From the NCBI GenBank assembly GCA_035362935.1, contig DAOSEC010000004.1, positions 28,367 through 92,366 of the forward strand: DNA of 64,000 nt, written 5' to 3'. Below, piece by piece: positions 43,139-53,128 of the stretch. Under the pieces are notes generated by a model. The model was not told the origin of the DNA. It saw nothing but the letters and a program-made list of their open reading frames with translations, and ran no database searches. The first letter of the stretch is position 1. Every line of letters starts with the position of its first letter. Source of the DNA: DAOSEC01 sp035362935 (GTDB lineage: Bacteria; Bacillota_I; Bacilli_A; ML615J-28; CAG-313). Both the position numbers and the translations under genes were made by a program.

Positions 43139-44635
43139 TTATTTGTAGATGTTACTATATTTTTCTTTTAAATACGCAACATAGTATTGAGCTGTGAAGT
43201 TTTCACCAGTTGCATCCTTTATAAGTTCAAGTGGAAGTTTTAATGCACCAAATTGATGAATTTTTTCTTTCATCCATGCATTGATTGCTTTGATGTTATT
43301 GTCTTTGACTAATTGATCTATATCCAAATCTTTTTTCATCGCATGATGAATTTGCCCCGCAAATGCAGTTCCTAATGCATAGGTTGGGAAGTATCCAACA
43401 AGACCCATAGACCAGTGAATATCTTGCATGACTCCTGTTGCAAAATTAGGTGCTTTGATGCCCAAGTATTTCATCATCAAGTCATCCCAAACCTTTGGTA
43501 AATCTTTTACCTCGATTGTTCCATTAATTAGTCCTTTTTCGATTTCATAACGTAACATGATGTGAAGTGGGTATGTTAATTCATCCGCTTCAATGCGAAT
43601 CAGTGAAGTTTCCACACGATTAATCCCTTGATAAAAATCATCAAGTGTAACGTTTCCTAATTGTTCGGGAAAAATTGATTGTAATTTGGGGTAGTGAGTT
43701 TGCCAGAATGCGTAACTTCGACCAATCACATTTTCATAAAAACGTGATTGTGACTCGTGAATACCCAAACTAGCTCCTCCACCTAAGAACGTGTCATCAA
43801 GTTTTGGATCGTGTTGTTGATTGTAAATTGCATGTCCCATTTCATGGATAGCAGCGAATATACTTGAAACAAAGAAATCTTCTAGATATTTTACTGTAAA
43901 GCGAACATCTTTTGTGGATACACCCGATGTGAATGGATGTGCACTTTCTTTTAGTACCCCATGATTGCGATCAAATCCAAATACATCAATTAAGTACTCG
44001 ACAAACTCTTTTTGTTTTTCTCTTGGATAATGTAATTTCAGGAATCCATCATGAAATCTCTTCTTTGATTTTGATACCTCAAGTGCAAACGGTACTAAGT
44101 CTTTGCGTAGCGTATCGAAAAATGCATCGTATTCTTTTTGTGTCATTCCTGGTTCATAATCATCTAAAAGAATGTCATATCCTTTTAACGTATCTGTTGC
44201 TAAATACTCAGTATATTTCTTACTAAATGCGATGACCTTTTCTAGGGTAGGTCGAAATGCTTCAAAATCATTCTTTGCCTTGGCTTGTGCCCATATTTGG
44301 GAACTTTGAGAAATCAACATTTGAAAAGCAATGTATTCATCCTTTGGAATTTTAACAATCTTATCAACTTCTTTTTTTGCTTCAATGATTTCCTTTTTTG
44401 TGATCTGATCTAGTTCATCCTTTTTTTCATGTAATGCATAGATGAGTTCAATCGTATCTTTGCTTGTTCTCAAATTGTAAATTTCACTTGAAAGCACACC
44501 AACTTGTTTGGTGCGATATTCCATTGATCCATGAGGCGCTTCAGTTTCGGCATCCCATGATATCATCCACATCGCAAACCCAAAGGCTTTCGATTTGGCT
44601 TTTAGTTCAGCATACTTGTTTAATAGTTCTTGCAT
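43139..44635 (-). CDS. M32 (Taq-type) metallocarboxypeptidase
   Basis: Removes C-terminal residues from peptides in the cytoplasm. The zinc motif HEMGHAIYNQ (HExxH) lies in FFVSSIFAAIHEMGHAIY, with the downstream glutamate region GIHESQSRFYENVIG and RIEADELTYPLHIMLR. 498 residues, the usual length. It has its own consensus-like promoter and terminator. Its place is unusual: between rpoC and rpsL, where Bacillus has the small L7Ae-like gene rplGB (ybxF). Confidence 0.93.
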   Translation of the reverse strand: MQELLNKYAELKAKSKAFGFAMWMISWDAETEAPHGSMEYRTKQVGVLSSEIYNLRTSKDTIELIYALHEKKDELDQITKKEIIEAKKEVDKIVKIPKDEYIAFQMLISQSSQIWAQAKAKNDFEAFRPTLEKVIAFSKKYTEYLATDTLKGYDILLDDYEPGMTQKEYDAFFDTLRKDLVPFALEVSKSKKRFHDGFLKLHYPREKQKEFVEYLIDVFGFDRNHGVLKESAHPFTSGVSTKDVRFTVKYLEDFFVSSIFAAIHEMGHAIYNQQHDPKLDDTFLGGGASLGIHESQSRFYENVIGRSYAFWQTHYPKLQSIFPEQLGNVTLDDFYQGINRVETSLIRIEADELTYPLHIMLRYEIEKGLINGTIEVKDLPKVWDDLMMKYLGIKAPNFATGVMQDIHWSMGLVGYFPTYALGTAFAGQIHHAMKKDLDIDQLVKDNNIKAINAWMKEKIHQFGALKLPLELIKDATGENFTAQYYVAYLKEKYSNIYK

Positions 44636-44663
44636 GACTATCCTCCTTATTGAATAATTAAAT

Positions 44664-44692
44664 TATAAAGGAATGAACTACTTAAGTCAACA
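44664..44692 (-). promoter_or_regulatory. Promoter of the M32 carboxypeptidase gene
   Basis: TTGACT (44687-44692), a 17-base spacer and TATAAT (44664-44669) on the minus strand, directly after the rpoC terminator. Confidence 0.78.
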
Positions 44693-44693
44693 A

Positions 44694-44720
44694 AAAGACT
44701 CTCCATAACAGAGAGTCTAG
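44694..44720 (-). terminator. Terminator of rpoB-rpoC
   Basis: Eight-base-pair stem AGACTCTC/GAGAGTCT with a seven-base loop and a T5 run on the minus strand, just after rpoC. Confidence 0.85.
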
Positions 44721-44724
44721 TTTT

Positions 44725-47700
44725 TTATGAATCGTATTTTTCAAACAATGCATCATCAGTATCAAATGTTTCATCGTACTGTAGTTCAACTTGATCAATT
44801 AAACCAGTTCCTGCGGGAATTAATCCACCGATAATGATGTTTTCTTTTAAACCGTCAAGTTCATCAATCTTTCCTTTGATTGCTGCTTCCGTTAACACTC
44901 TTGTTGTTTCTTGGAAACTTGCTGCTGATAAGAATGAATCACTTCTTAAAGATGCACGAGTAATCCCGAGCAATGCAGGTTTAGCAATTGGAGGACGTTT
45001 GTTAAGTTTTACTTGTTGTTCTATTTTTTCAAATAGTTCAACTTGTGAAACATACGTTCCAGATAACAAATTAGAGTCACCTGCATCAATTACTTTTGAT
45101 TTTTGTAACATTTGCTTGATGATTGTTTCAATATGCTTATCTGAAATTTCAACCCCTTGAGAACGATATACTTTTTGTACTTCTTTTAAGATGTACTCTT
45201 GTACTTTTTCAACGCTTGTGACACGTAGCAATTCTTTCGGGTGGATCAGTCCATCGACTAGTTTATCACCAGGATGTACTAAGTCACCAACTTTAACAAT
45301 TGCTTCTTTCCCACTGTCTGTTAAGTATGCTCGCGTTGATGAGTCAATTTTGCTTCGAATGATAATTTCATATCTATTGTCAGCCTTTTCATTGATTTGA
45401 AGAACGAATCCTTCAATTTCAGAGATAATTGCTTTTCCTTTTGGTTCACGTGCTTCAAATAATTCTTGAATACGAGGTAACCCTTGTGTAATGTCATCCC
45501 CAGCAACCCCACCACTGTGGAACGTACGCATCGTTAACTGTGTACCTGGTTCCCCAATTGATTGCGCTGCAATGATGCCAACAACCTCACCTTTTTCAAC
45601 AACTTCGCCACTTGATAAGTCAGATCCGTAACATTTGACACAAACACCTTTTTTGTCATTACATGTAAGTAAGTTTCTTATCTCAACCGTGTTGATTTTC
45701 GCCTTTACAATTTCATCAGCAATCTCATCTGTGATGAGTTCATTTGCTCCAATGATAACTTTGCTTCCACTCATCACTGCTTTTGAGGTAAATCGCCCAG
45801 AAATCCTATCTTTTAACGGAACGATTTCTTTGTTGTCTTTGTTTAATAGTGCACTAATTGCGATACCTTTATCGGTTCCGCAATCATCAACAGTAATCGT
45901 TACATCATGACTTACGTCTACTAATCTTCTTGTTAAATAACCAGATTCTGCCGTTTTTAATGCTGTATCTGTGGATCCTTTTCTCGCACCATGTGTCGAG
46001 ATAAAGAATTCTGCCATCGTTAAACCTTCTCTAAAGGATGATTTAATTGGAATTTCAATGTCGTCTCCAGATGGACTTGACATGATTCCACGCATACCAG
46101 CAAGCTGAGTAAAGTTTCCAACATTACCACGAGCACCAGAATCAGCCATCATAAATAGATGATTTGAGGTTGAATTTTTGTTCATTTCTTCTTTGATGTC
46201 TGTTTCAATGACTTTCTTCGCATCTTGCCAAATCTTAACAACACGTTTATGACGTTCACGATCGTTCATCATACCGCGTTGGAATGTTTTATTGTACTTA
46301 TCAATTTGAATTTGTGCGTCCTTAATGATTTGATGTTTCGAGTCTATAACAGAAATGTCATACGCAGAAACTGTAATACCAGCTATAGTTGAGTACTTAA
46401 ATCCTAAATCTTTCATTCTGTCAAGTGCTTTTGATGTTTCAGCTAATTTAAACTTTTTGAAAATCTCACTAATCACCAAACTTAAGAAACGTTTTTTGAA
46501 GGCTTCTACAATTGGAAGCTTCTTCACAATCTCTTTAATGTTTTGACCTTTGCTTACAAAGTAGATGTCTCTAGTACCTTGCGTAAGGTTTTCAACAGTT
46601 GCTTCATTCACATAAGGAAATCCTTTTGGAAATACACTATTGAAAATGATTTTTCCATATGTGGTAATAATGTATTGATTTTTTTGTTTTTCTGTAAATA
46701 GGGTAGAATCAATCGCTGAAGTAGGTAAGGCAATACGTGTGTGGAAGTCAATCTCGTCATTCTCATAAGCAAGTTCAACTTCTTTGGTATCTTTAAATAC
46801 TTTACCTTCATTTTTACCGCCTGCTTTTTCAATGGTTAAGTAATAGTTACCTAATACCATATCTTGAGAAGGAGTAACGACTGGTTTTCCGTCTTTTGGG
46901 GCTAAGATATTCTTTGATGCTAGCATCAATAATCTTGCTTCAGCTTGTGCTTCTTCGGAAAGTGGCACATGAACCGCCATTTGGTCACCATCAAAGTCCG
47001 CATTGAATGCTGGTGTAACAAGTGGGTGAAGACGAATGGCTTTTCCTTCGACCAGTTTTGGTTCAAATGCTTGAATACCTAGTCTATGTAGTGTAGGAGC
47101 ACGATTTAATAAAACCGGATGTTCTACTACTATTTTTTCTAATTCTTCCATAGCAATCGGATCACCGCGATCGATCATCTCTTTTGCTTTCTTAATACCC
47201 ATTTTGGTATTAAGTTCTTCATTTCCATCAACTTTTCGTCTTCTGATTGCATTAATAATAAATGGTTTAAACAAAATCAATGCCATCTCGCGTGGTATAC
47301 CACATTGGTACATTTTTAAATCCGGTCCCACTACGATTACTGAACGTCCTGAATAGTCAACACGTTTACCAAGTAGGTTTTGACGAAAACGTCCTTGTTT
47401 TCCTCTTAATAAGTCAGATAACGATTTTAAAGGTCTATTTCGTTCAACAACAACTTTTTTACCTCGTTTTCCATTATCAATTAACGCATCGACAGCTTCT
47501 TGTAACATACGTTTTTCGTTCTTCGTAATTAAGTTAGGAGCACGTTGTTCAAATTGACGATTCAAACGATTATTTCTATTCAAAATTCTTCGATACAAAT
47601 CGTTTAAGTCAGTCGTTGCAAAACGTCCACCATCTAATTGAACCATTGGACGTAAATCGGGTGGAAGAACAGGAATTCTGTTCATAACCATCCACTCTGG

Positions 47701-48360
47701 TTTGTTTTTTGAGTGTAAAAACGCTTCAACAACTTCAAGTCGTTTTACGATTTTTTCACGTCTTTGTTTTGTTGCAGTCTTTAAATCTGCACGCAATTCT
47801 TTGTCAAGGTCTGCTAAGTTGATGTCTTGTAACAATTTTTTAATTGCTTCTGCACCAGTTAATGCTTTAAACTTAAATCCGTGTTGTCGAACCAAACTGC
47901 TATACTCTTGTTCTGATAAAATGTCTTTTAAGTGCAATTCTTCGACTTGACCTGGATCAACTACGATGTAGGATGCCAAATAAACAATATCATCTACATC
48001 TTTTGACTTCATATCAAGTAATGTCGCGATTTTACTTGTTGGACTTCTAAAATACCATGTGTGTACAACCGGAGCAGCGAGTTCAATATGCCCCATACGT
48101 TCACGACGTACCTTTGATTCTGTAAGTTCAACACCACATTTGTCGCATTTTTTACCTTTGTCTCCTGACCTTCTGGACTTTCCACAATAACATTGATAGT
48201 CTTTTGTTGGACCAAAAATGACTTCGCAGAATAATCCACCTATTTCAGGTTTCAAGGTTCTATAGTTTATGGTTTCGTGTTTTTTTACTTCCCCAAAACT
48301 CCAATCAAGGATTTCTTCTGGAGATGCGATACCAATTTGCATATATTGATATTTTTTCAT
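44725..48360 (-). CDS. rpoC: RNA polymerase beta' subunit
   Basis: Holds the catalytic magnesium site in NADFDGDQMAVHVPL and the N-terminal zinc ribbon CYCGK...CDKCGVELT. The bridge-helix/trigger-loop region (GARGNVGNFTQLAGMRG, MRTFHSGGVAGDDITQGLPR) and the second zinc cluster CNDKKGVCVKCYG are present. 1211 residues, close to B. subtilis (1199). It follows rpoB by 41 bases and ends in a terminator. Confidence 0.99.
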   Translation of the reverse strand: MKKYQYMQIGIASPEEILDWSFGEVKKHETINYRTLKPEIGGLFCEVIFGPTKDYQCYCGKSRRSGDKGKKCDKCGVELTESKVRRERMGHIELAAPVVHTWYFRSPTSKIATLLDMKSKDVDDIVYLASYIVVDPGQVEELHLKDILSEQEYSSLVRQHGFKFKALTGAEAIKKLLQDINLADLDKELRADLKTATKQRREKIVKRLEVVEAFLHSKNKPEWMVMNRIPVLPPDLRPMVQLDGGRFATTDLNDLYRRILNRNNRLNRQFEQRAPNLITKNEKRMLQEAVDALIDNGKRGKKVVVERNRPLKSLSDLLRGKQGRFRQNLLGKRVDYSGRSVIVVGPDLKMYQCGIPREMALILFKPFIINAIRRRKVDGNEELNTKMGIKKAKEMIDRGDPIAMEELEKIVVEHPVLLNRAPTLHRLGIQAFEPKLVEGKAIRLHPLVTPAFNADFDGDQMAVHVPLSEEAQAEARLLMLASKNILAPKDGKPVVTPSQDMVLGNYYLTIEKAGGKNEGKVFKDTKEVELAYENDEIDFHTRIALPTSAIDSTLFTEKQKNQYIITTYGKIIFNSVFPKGFPYVNEATVENLTQGTRDIYFVSKGQNIKEIVKKLPIVEAFKKRFLSLVISEIFKKFKLAETSKALDRMKDLGFKYSTIAGITVSAYDISVIDSKHQIIKDAQIQIDKYNKTFQRGMMNDRERHKRVVKIWQDAKKVIETDIKEEMNKNSTSNHLFMMADSGARGNVGNFTQLAGMRGIMSSPSGDDIEIPIKSSFREGLTMAEFFISTHGARKGSTDTALKTAESGYLTRRLVDVSHDVTITVDDCGTDKGIAISALLNKDNKEIVPLKDRISGRFTSKAVMSGSKVIIGANELITDEIADEIVKAKINTVEIRNLLTCNDKKGVCVKCYGSDLSSGEVVEKGEVVGIIAAQSIGEPGTQLTMRTFHSGGVAGDDITQGLPRIQELFEAREPKGKAIISEIEGFVLQINEKADNRYEIIIRSKIDSSTRAYLTDSGKEAIVKVGDLVHPGDKLVDGLIHPKELLRVTSVEKVQEYILKEVQKVYRSQGVEISDKHIETIIKQMLQKSKVIDAGDSNLLSGTYVSQVELFEKIEQQVKLNKRPPIAKPALLGITRASLRSDSFLSAASFQETTRVLTEAAIKGKIDELDGLKENIIIGGLIPAGTGLIDQVELQYDETFDTDDALFEKYDS

Positions 48361-48401
48361 CTATTTTTTCACCTCATTATTAAGGACATATAGAACCATT
48401 A

Positions 48402-51400
48402 CTATGATCCGTATTTCATTTGTTTGATTGATTCGCGATACTCTTCCACTAAGCTCTTATTTGCTTCGTCTTCACCTTCTTGGTTAACTAGTTTTACACT
48501 AATTCCAAGTCCTTGAAGTTCTTTTACTAATACTCTAAATGATTCAGGAATTCCTGGAGTTGGGATTGGTCTTCCATCAACGATGGCTTTATAAACTTTA
48601 TTACGTCCTACCAAATCATCTGACTTGATTGTTAACATTTCTCTTAGTGTATGAGCTGCTCCATAGGCTTCTAGTGCCCAAACTTCCATTTCTCCAAAGC
48701 GTTGTCCACCATTTTGAGCTTTACCACCCATTGGTTGTTGTGTTACTAAAGTATATGGACCTTCACTGCGGGCATGTAATTTATCATCAACCATGTGGGC
48801 TAACTTAATCATATACATAATACCGACTGAAATACGATTGTCATATTTCTTACCAGTTCTACCGTCGTAAAGAGTAACTTTTGCATCTTCAGACATTCCA
48901 GCTTCTTTAATAATTTGTGTCAAATCCTCTGCACTAACACCATCGAATACAGGCGTTGCTACATGAATTCCAAGTTTCTTAGCTGCCATACCTAAATGAA
49001 TTTCTAAAACTTGTCCGATGTTCAAGCGCGATGGTACCCCTAGTGGATTTAACATGATGTCAATCGGTGTTCCGTCTTCCATATAAGGCATATCTTCAAT
49101 TGGTAATATTTTAGAAATAACCCCTTTATTACCGTGGCGACCAGCCATCTTATCTCCTTCTGTGATTTTACGTTTTTGTACGATAAAAATACGGACAACT
49201 TCGTTAACACCAGGAGCAAGTTCTGCACCATCTTTACGGTTAAAGTATTCAATCTTACTTACAATTCCTCCACCACCATGTGGTACTTTTAATGAGGTAT
49301 TGCGTACATCTTTTGAGTTATCTGAGAATAACGCTTGGCTTAAGCGTTCTTCCGGAGTTGGATCTGTTTGTCCTTTTGGAGTTACTTTACCAACTAAGAT
49401 ATCCCCTTCTTTTACTTCAGCTCCCAGACGAACAATACCTGTTTCGTCTAAGTTCGCTAATGATTCTTTTCTATCGTTTTCGATTTCTCGGGTAATTTCT
49501 TCTTTTCCTAACTTTGTATCACGAACTTCAACTTCATACTCTTCAATATGAATGGATGTGTATACATCATCTTGAACAAGTCTTTCGCTCATAATAACAG
49601 CATCTTCATAGTTGTAACCATTCCAAGTCATGAAGGCAACAGTTACATTACGTCCTAGCGCTAACTCTCCTTGATCCATCGATGGTCCATCTGCTAAGAT
49701 ATCCCCTACAACAATGCGCTCACCATATTGAACAATCGGTTTTTGGTTTACACATGTGGAATGATTCGAGCGTTCAAATTTAACAAGATCATAGGTATGT
49801 AACATTCCATAATCATCTTGAATAATGATTTTTGAACCATCTACAAATTTAACATATCCATTTACATTCGAAACAATTGCAACACCAGAGTCTTTTGCTG
49901 CCTTGTATTCAATACCAGTACCAACATATGGGGCTTCTGGTTTTAAAAGTGGAATTGCTTGACGTTGCATGTTGGCACCCATTAAGGCACGGTTCGCATC
50001 ATCATGTTCTAGGAAAGGGATACAAGCTGTAGATACCGCAACAATTTGTTTAGGAGAAACGTCGACGTAGTCAACTTGACTGCGATTGACTTCAATAAAC
50101 TCTTCCATGCGACGAGCAATTACTTTTTCATCAAGAATGTAACCATTGTCATCGATGTTTAAGTTGGCTTGTGCAATAACGTAGTTTTCTTCGCCATCTG
50201 CAGTTAAGTATATTTTTTCATCTGTTACTCTTACTTGATCGTCTTGTTTTTCAACTTTCAAGTATGGCGTTTCAATGAATCCATATTTGTTTACTCTTGC
50301 ATATGTAGCAAGTGAGTTAATCAATCCGATGTTTTGACCTTCTGGTGTTTCTACCGGGCAAATTCTTCCATAGTGAGATGTATGAACGTCACGAACTTCA
50401 AATCCAGCACGATCTCTCGATAACCCACCTTGGCCTAAGGCTGAAATACGACGCTTGTGTGTCAGTTCAGACAATGGGTTAATTTGGTCCATGAATTGAG
50501 ATAACTGGCTGCTGCCAAAAAATTCACGAATGGATGAAGTAAGTGGTCTAATGTTAATTAAATTATGAGGCATAACAGTACGCGTATCGTGAGCAGTTGA
50601 CATACGATCGCGGACATTTTTCTCTACTTTGGTTAAACCAATTCTAAATTGGTTTTGTAACAACTCACCAATCAAACGAAGGCGTCTATTTCCTAAGTGA
50701 TCAATATCATCTAGCTTCCCAACATGATAATGTATGTTTGTATAATATGAAACAGATGCAAAAATATCAGACAATGTGATATGATTTGCTGTTTCAAATT
50801 GATCATTCCCTACAATATTAATTTTTAGTTCTTGATCACCAAACTTAATTTTAACTTTTAATGTTTCAAGGACTACACTGTTACCTTCTAACAATTGATC
50901 AGACTTATGGTTCTCACGATGAGATAACACAGGTCTTGATACAGCCATATCTGCAACAATATCTCTCATATCTTTCGTCTTTACAAGTAATTGTTCTAAC
51001 GAAAATTCTTTTCCTTGCTCAACGATAATTTCACCAGTTTTTGGGTCAACCAAGTCTGTTTTAGCAATTAACTTTACACTGTTAATCAACGGGAAAGCTG
51101 CATCAAAGTCTTCTACTTCTTTAATATACTCTTCACCAGTATTCTTATCAATCACTGGATACCCATGTTCTTGCATAATCATTGAAATTTGATGCGACAA
51201 CGAATTTCCTTCATCTAAAGAAGACATTGGAACTAAAGAAAGAATTTTTGATAGTTCCTTGTTTAGTGAAATTTTATAGATTGATTGTTGTAGATTCGTG
51301 TTTATTGAAGCTACTACTTTTTTATCTAACTGAATGTATAAGTTATTACTTGGAGAAGTTACTAGTTTTTCTGTGTGTTCATTGATTCTAGTGCCTTCTT

Positions 51401-52319
51401 TAACATAAACGACATTATCAATCCTATCTTTGATTGCTTCGACAAGAACATGTCCTTTTGCGCGATCAAACACATTAAGTTTTTTGTTAACTTTAAAGCG
51501 TCCAACGTTCGCTAAGTCGTAACGTCTTGTATCAAACAGTCGATTCGCAAGAAAGTTTCTAGCACCTTCTGCTGTTGACTTTTCACCAGGTCTTAGTTTT
51601 TCATATAATTCAGAAAGAGCATCATCTGATCCAAATGTGTCATCCTTTTCGAATGTATTTTCCCAAAACATTCCTTCTCCAAAAATTCTACGGATTTCAG
51701 CATTTGATGCTATCCCCATCGCTCTTAAAAAAGTGGTTAGTGGTGTTTTTTTGCTTCGGTCTAATTTTGCATACCAAATGTCTTTTGTACCAGTTTCAAA
51801 TTCGATCCATGCTCCACGAGTTGGGATAACTTGTCCAGCAAAAAGGGATTGACCAGATTTCTTGTCAATCTCTCTTGAGAAAAATACCCCTGCAGAACGA
51901 ATGATTTGTGTCACAATAACGCGTTCTGCTCCATTGATTACAAACGTACCCCATGGCGTCATTTCTGGGAATTCACCCATAAATATTTTTTCTTCTTTTA
52001 TTTCACCAGTCTCTTTGTTCAAAAGTCTAACTTCAACTTTTAGAGGTCTAGCGTAATTTACATCATGAATTTTAGATTGTGTAATGTTGTATTTAGGCTC
52101 ATCAAACTCGAAGTCGCCAAAGTGCAATTCAAATTTATCTCCATTATGATCTTTAATAGGAGATAGTTCTTTGAACAATTCTTTTAATCCCTCCGTTGCA
52201 AACCAAGTAAAGGAACTTGTTTGCACCTCGATTAAATCTGGTAGTTCAACATTTGTTTTGACACGTGAATAATTTCTTCTAATGCGTTTCTTACCGTACG
52301 CAACGTTGTTCCAAATCAA
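48402..52319 (-). CDS. rpoB: RNA polymerase beta subunit
   Basis: The catalytic partner of RpoC. The rifampicin-pocket segment is FGSSQLSQFMDQINPLSELTHKRRISALG, with the wild-type Q, D, H and R residues, so no classic resistance change is visible. Other blocks are GFEVRDVHTSHYGRICPVETPEG and RHGNKGVISK. 1305 residues, about 110 more than B. subtilis. The start is TTG at 52319: AAAGGTGG precedes it, and the protein then opens VAYGKKRIRRNYSRV, aligned with other RpoB N-termini. Confidence 0.98.
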   Translation of the reverse strand: MIWNNVAYGKKRIRRNYSRVKTNVELPDLIEVQTSSFTWFATEGLKELFKELSPIKDHNGDKFELHFGDFEFDEPKYNITQSKIHDVNYARPLKVEVRLLNKETGEIKEEKIFMGEFPEMTPWGTFVINGAERVIVTQIIRSAGVFFSREIDKKSGQSLFAGQVIPTRGAWIEFETGTKDIWYAKLDRSKKTPLTTFLRAMGIASNAEIRRIFGEGMFWENTFEKDDTFGSDDALSELYEKLRPGEKSTAEGARNFLANRLFDTRRYDLANVGRFKVNKKLNVFDRAKGHVLVEAIKDRIDNVVYVKEGTRINEHTEKLVTSPSNNLYIQLDKKVVASINTNLQQSIYKISLNKELSKILSLVPMSSLDEGNSLSHQISMIMQEHGYPVIDKNTGEEYIKEVEDFDAAFPLINSVKLIAKTDLVDPKTGEIIVEQGKEFSLEQLLVKTKDMRDIVADMAVSRPVLSHRENHKSDQLLEGNSVVLETLKVKIKFGDQELKINIVGNDQFETANHITLSDIFASVSYYTNIHYHVGKLDDIDHLGNRRLRLIGELLQNQFRIGLTKVEKNVRDRMSTAHDTRTVMPHNLINIRPLTSSIREFFGSSQLSQFMDQINPLSELTHKRRISALGQGGLSRDRAGFEVRDVHTSHYGRICPVETPEGQNIGLINSLATYARVNKYGFIETPYLKVEKQDDQVRVTDEKIYLTADGEENYVIAQANLNIDDNGYILDEKVIARRMEEFIEVNRSQVDYVDVSPKQIVAVSTACIPFLEHDDANRALMGANMQRQAIPLLKPEAPYVGTGIEYKAAKDSGVAIVSNVNGYVKFVDGSKIIIQDDYGMLHTYDLVKFERSNHSTCVNQKPIVQYGERIVVGDILADGPSMDQGELALGRNVTVAFMTWNGYNYEDAVIMSERLVQDDVYTSIHIEEYEVEVRDTKLGKEEITREIENDRKESLANLDETGIVRLGAEVKEGDILVGKVTPKGQTDPTPEERLSQALFSDNSKDVRNTSLKVPHGGGGIVSKIEYFNRKDGAELAPGVNEVVRIFIVQKRKITEGDKMAGRHGNKGVISKILPIEDMPYMEDGTPIDIMLNPLGVPSRLNIGQVLEIHLGMAAKKLGIHVATPVFDGVSAEDLTQIIKEAGMSEDAKVTLYDGRTGKKYDNRISVGIMYMIKLAHMVDDKLHARSEGPYTLVTQQPMGGKAQNGGQRFGEMEVWALEAYGAAHTLREMLTIKSDDLVGRNKVYKAIVDGRPIPTPGIPESFRVLVKELQGLGISVKLVNQEGEDEANKSLVEEYRESIKQMKYGS

Positions 52320-52396
52320 AATAATCCACCTTTCGTTTCAAAATGACAAAAAGTCAGTTCTATCGATTTTTTTCGATAAAAACTGCATATTATCAC

Positions 52397-52433
52397 ATTT
52401 TATTATGATACCATTATTATGTCAATTAGTCAA
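52397..52433 (-). promoter_or_regulatory. Two overlapping promoters for rpoB-rpoC
   Basis: Promoter A: TTGACT (52428-52433), 17 bases, TATCAT (52405-52410). Promoter B: TTGACA (52420-52425), 17 bases, TAAAAT (52397-52402). They are staggered by eight bases on the minus strand. The leader then holds a small hairpin TATCGA/TCGATA (52361-52378). Confidence 0.72.
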
Positions 52434-52450
52434 GTTCTATAGTAAGATTT

Positions 52451-53056
52451 TTAAATTTCCTTTTTTGTGGACTTTAAAATATAATACCCAGAATCTTTGA
52501 CAATAATTTCTACATTTCCAAAAACTTCCTCCAACTTTTTCAAAGCTGATGGTGCTCCTTGTTTTTTTTGAATGACTACAAATATAACTCCACCCATATT
52601 TAAATGGTCTTTCGAACCGACAAAAATTGCATGTACTACTTGTTTACCTGCTCGAATGGGGGGGTTAGTGACGATTACATCATACGTAGATGTAATGGAT
52701 TGATAAACATCACTTTGGCTAACGTGAGCATTATTTAGCTGGTTTAACTGTATGTTTTGCTTCGCAAGCTCAATAGCACGTAAGTTGACATCAATCATAT
52801 CTACTCTTATATTGGGATATCGTGAGGCAAGTGAAATTCCAATCGCTCCATAACCACATCCTACATCTAGCAATGATTTACTTTCTACAGGAAAGTCAAC
52901 TGCCTTTAGCAATACTTGTGATCCATAATCGATATATGTTTTTGAGAAGACCCCACTATCTGTTCGAAATCTTAATTTTGATCCATAATAATAAAAATCA
53001 ATTTCTTTTACATCACTTTTTAAGTTTTCTACGTTATCAAAATACTGATGACTCAT
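52451..53056 (-). CDS. RsmC-like class I methyltransferase (YbxB)
   Basis: 201 residues. A SAM-binding motif LLDVGCGYGAIGISLA is followed by the acidic MIDVNLRAIELA. The catalytic motif NPPIRAGK is typical of RsmC/RlmG N6 or N2 guanine or adenine methyltransferases. In Bacillota the gene sits between rplL and rpoB and is called ybxB; its substrate is presumed to be 16S rRNA but is not proven. Its ribosome-binding site AAGGAG follows the rplL terminator, so expression may rely on read-through. Confidence 0.85.
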   Translation of the reverse strand: MSHQYFDNVENLKSDVKEIDFYYYGSKLRFRTDSGVFSKTYIDYGSQVLLKAVDFPVESKSLLDVGCGYGAIGISLASRYPNIRVDMIDVNLRAIELAKQNIQLNQLNNAHVSQSDVYQSITSTYDVIVTNPPIRAGKQVVHAIFVGSKDHLNMGGVIFVVIQKKQGAPSALKKLEEVFGNVEIIVKDSGYYILKSTKKEI

Positions 53057-53083
53057 AAAAAATCACTCCTTATTTTAAATGGG

Positions 53084-53109
53084 AAAAACCTGAGTTAATC
53101 ACTCAGGTT
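53084..53109 (-). terminator. Terminator after rplJ-rplL
   Basis: Nine-base-pair stem AACCTGAGT/ACTCAGGTT with a five-base loop and T5 on the minus strand, just after rplL. Confidence 0.82.
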
Positions 53110-53128
53110 CGTCACTATGAAATTAAAA

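Noticed and set aside
49162..49551. A 129-residue plus-strand frame inside rpoB
   Set aside because: Antisense shadow of a highly conserved beta-subunit region without start signals.
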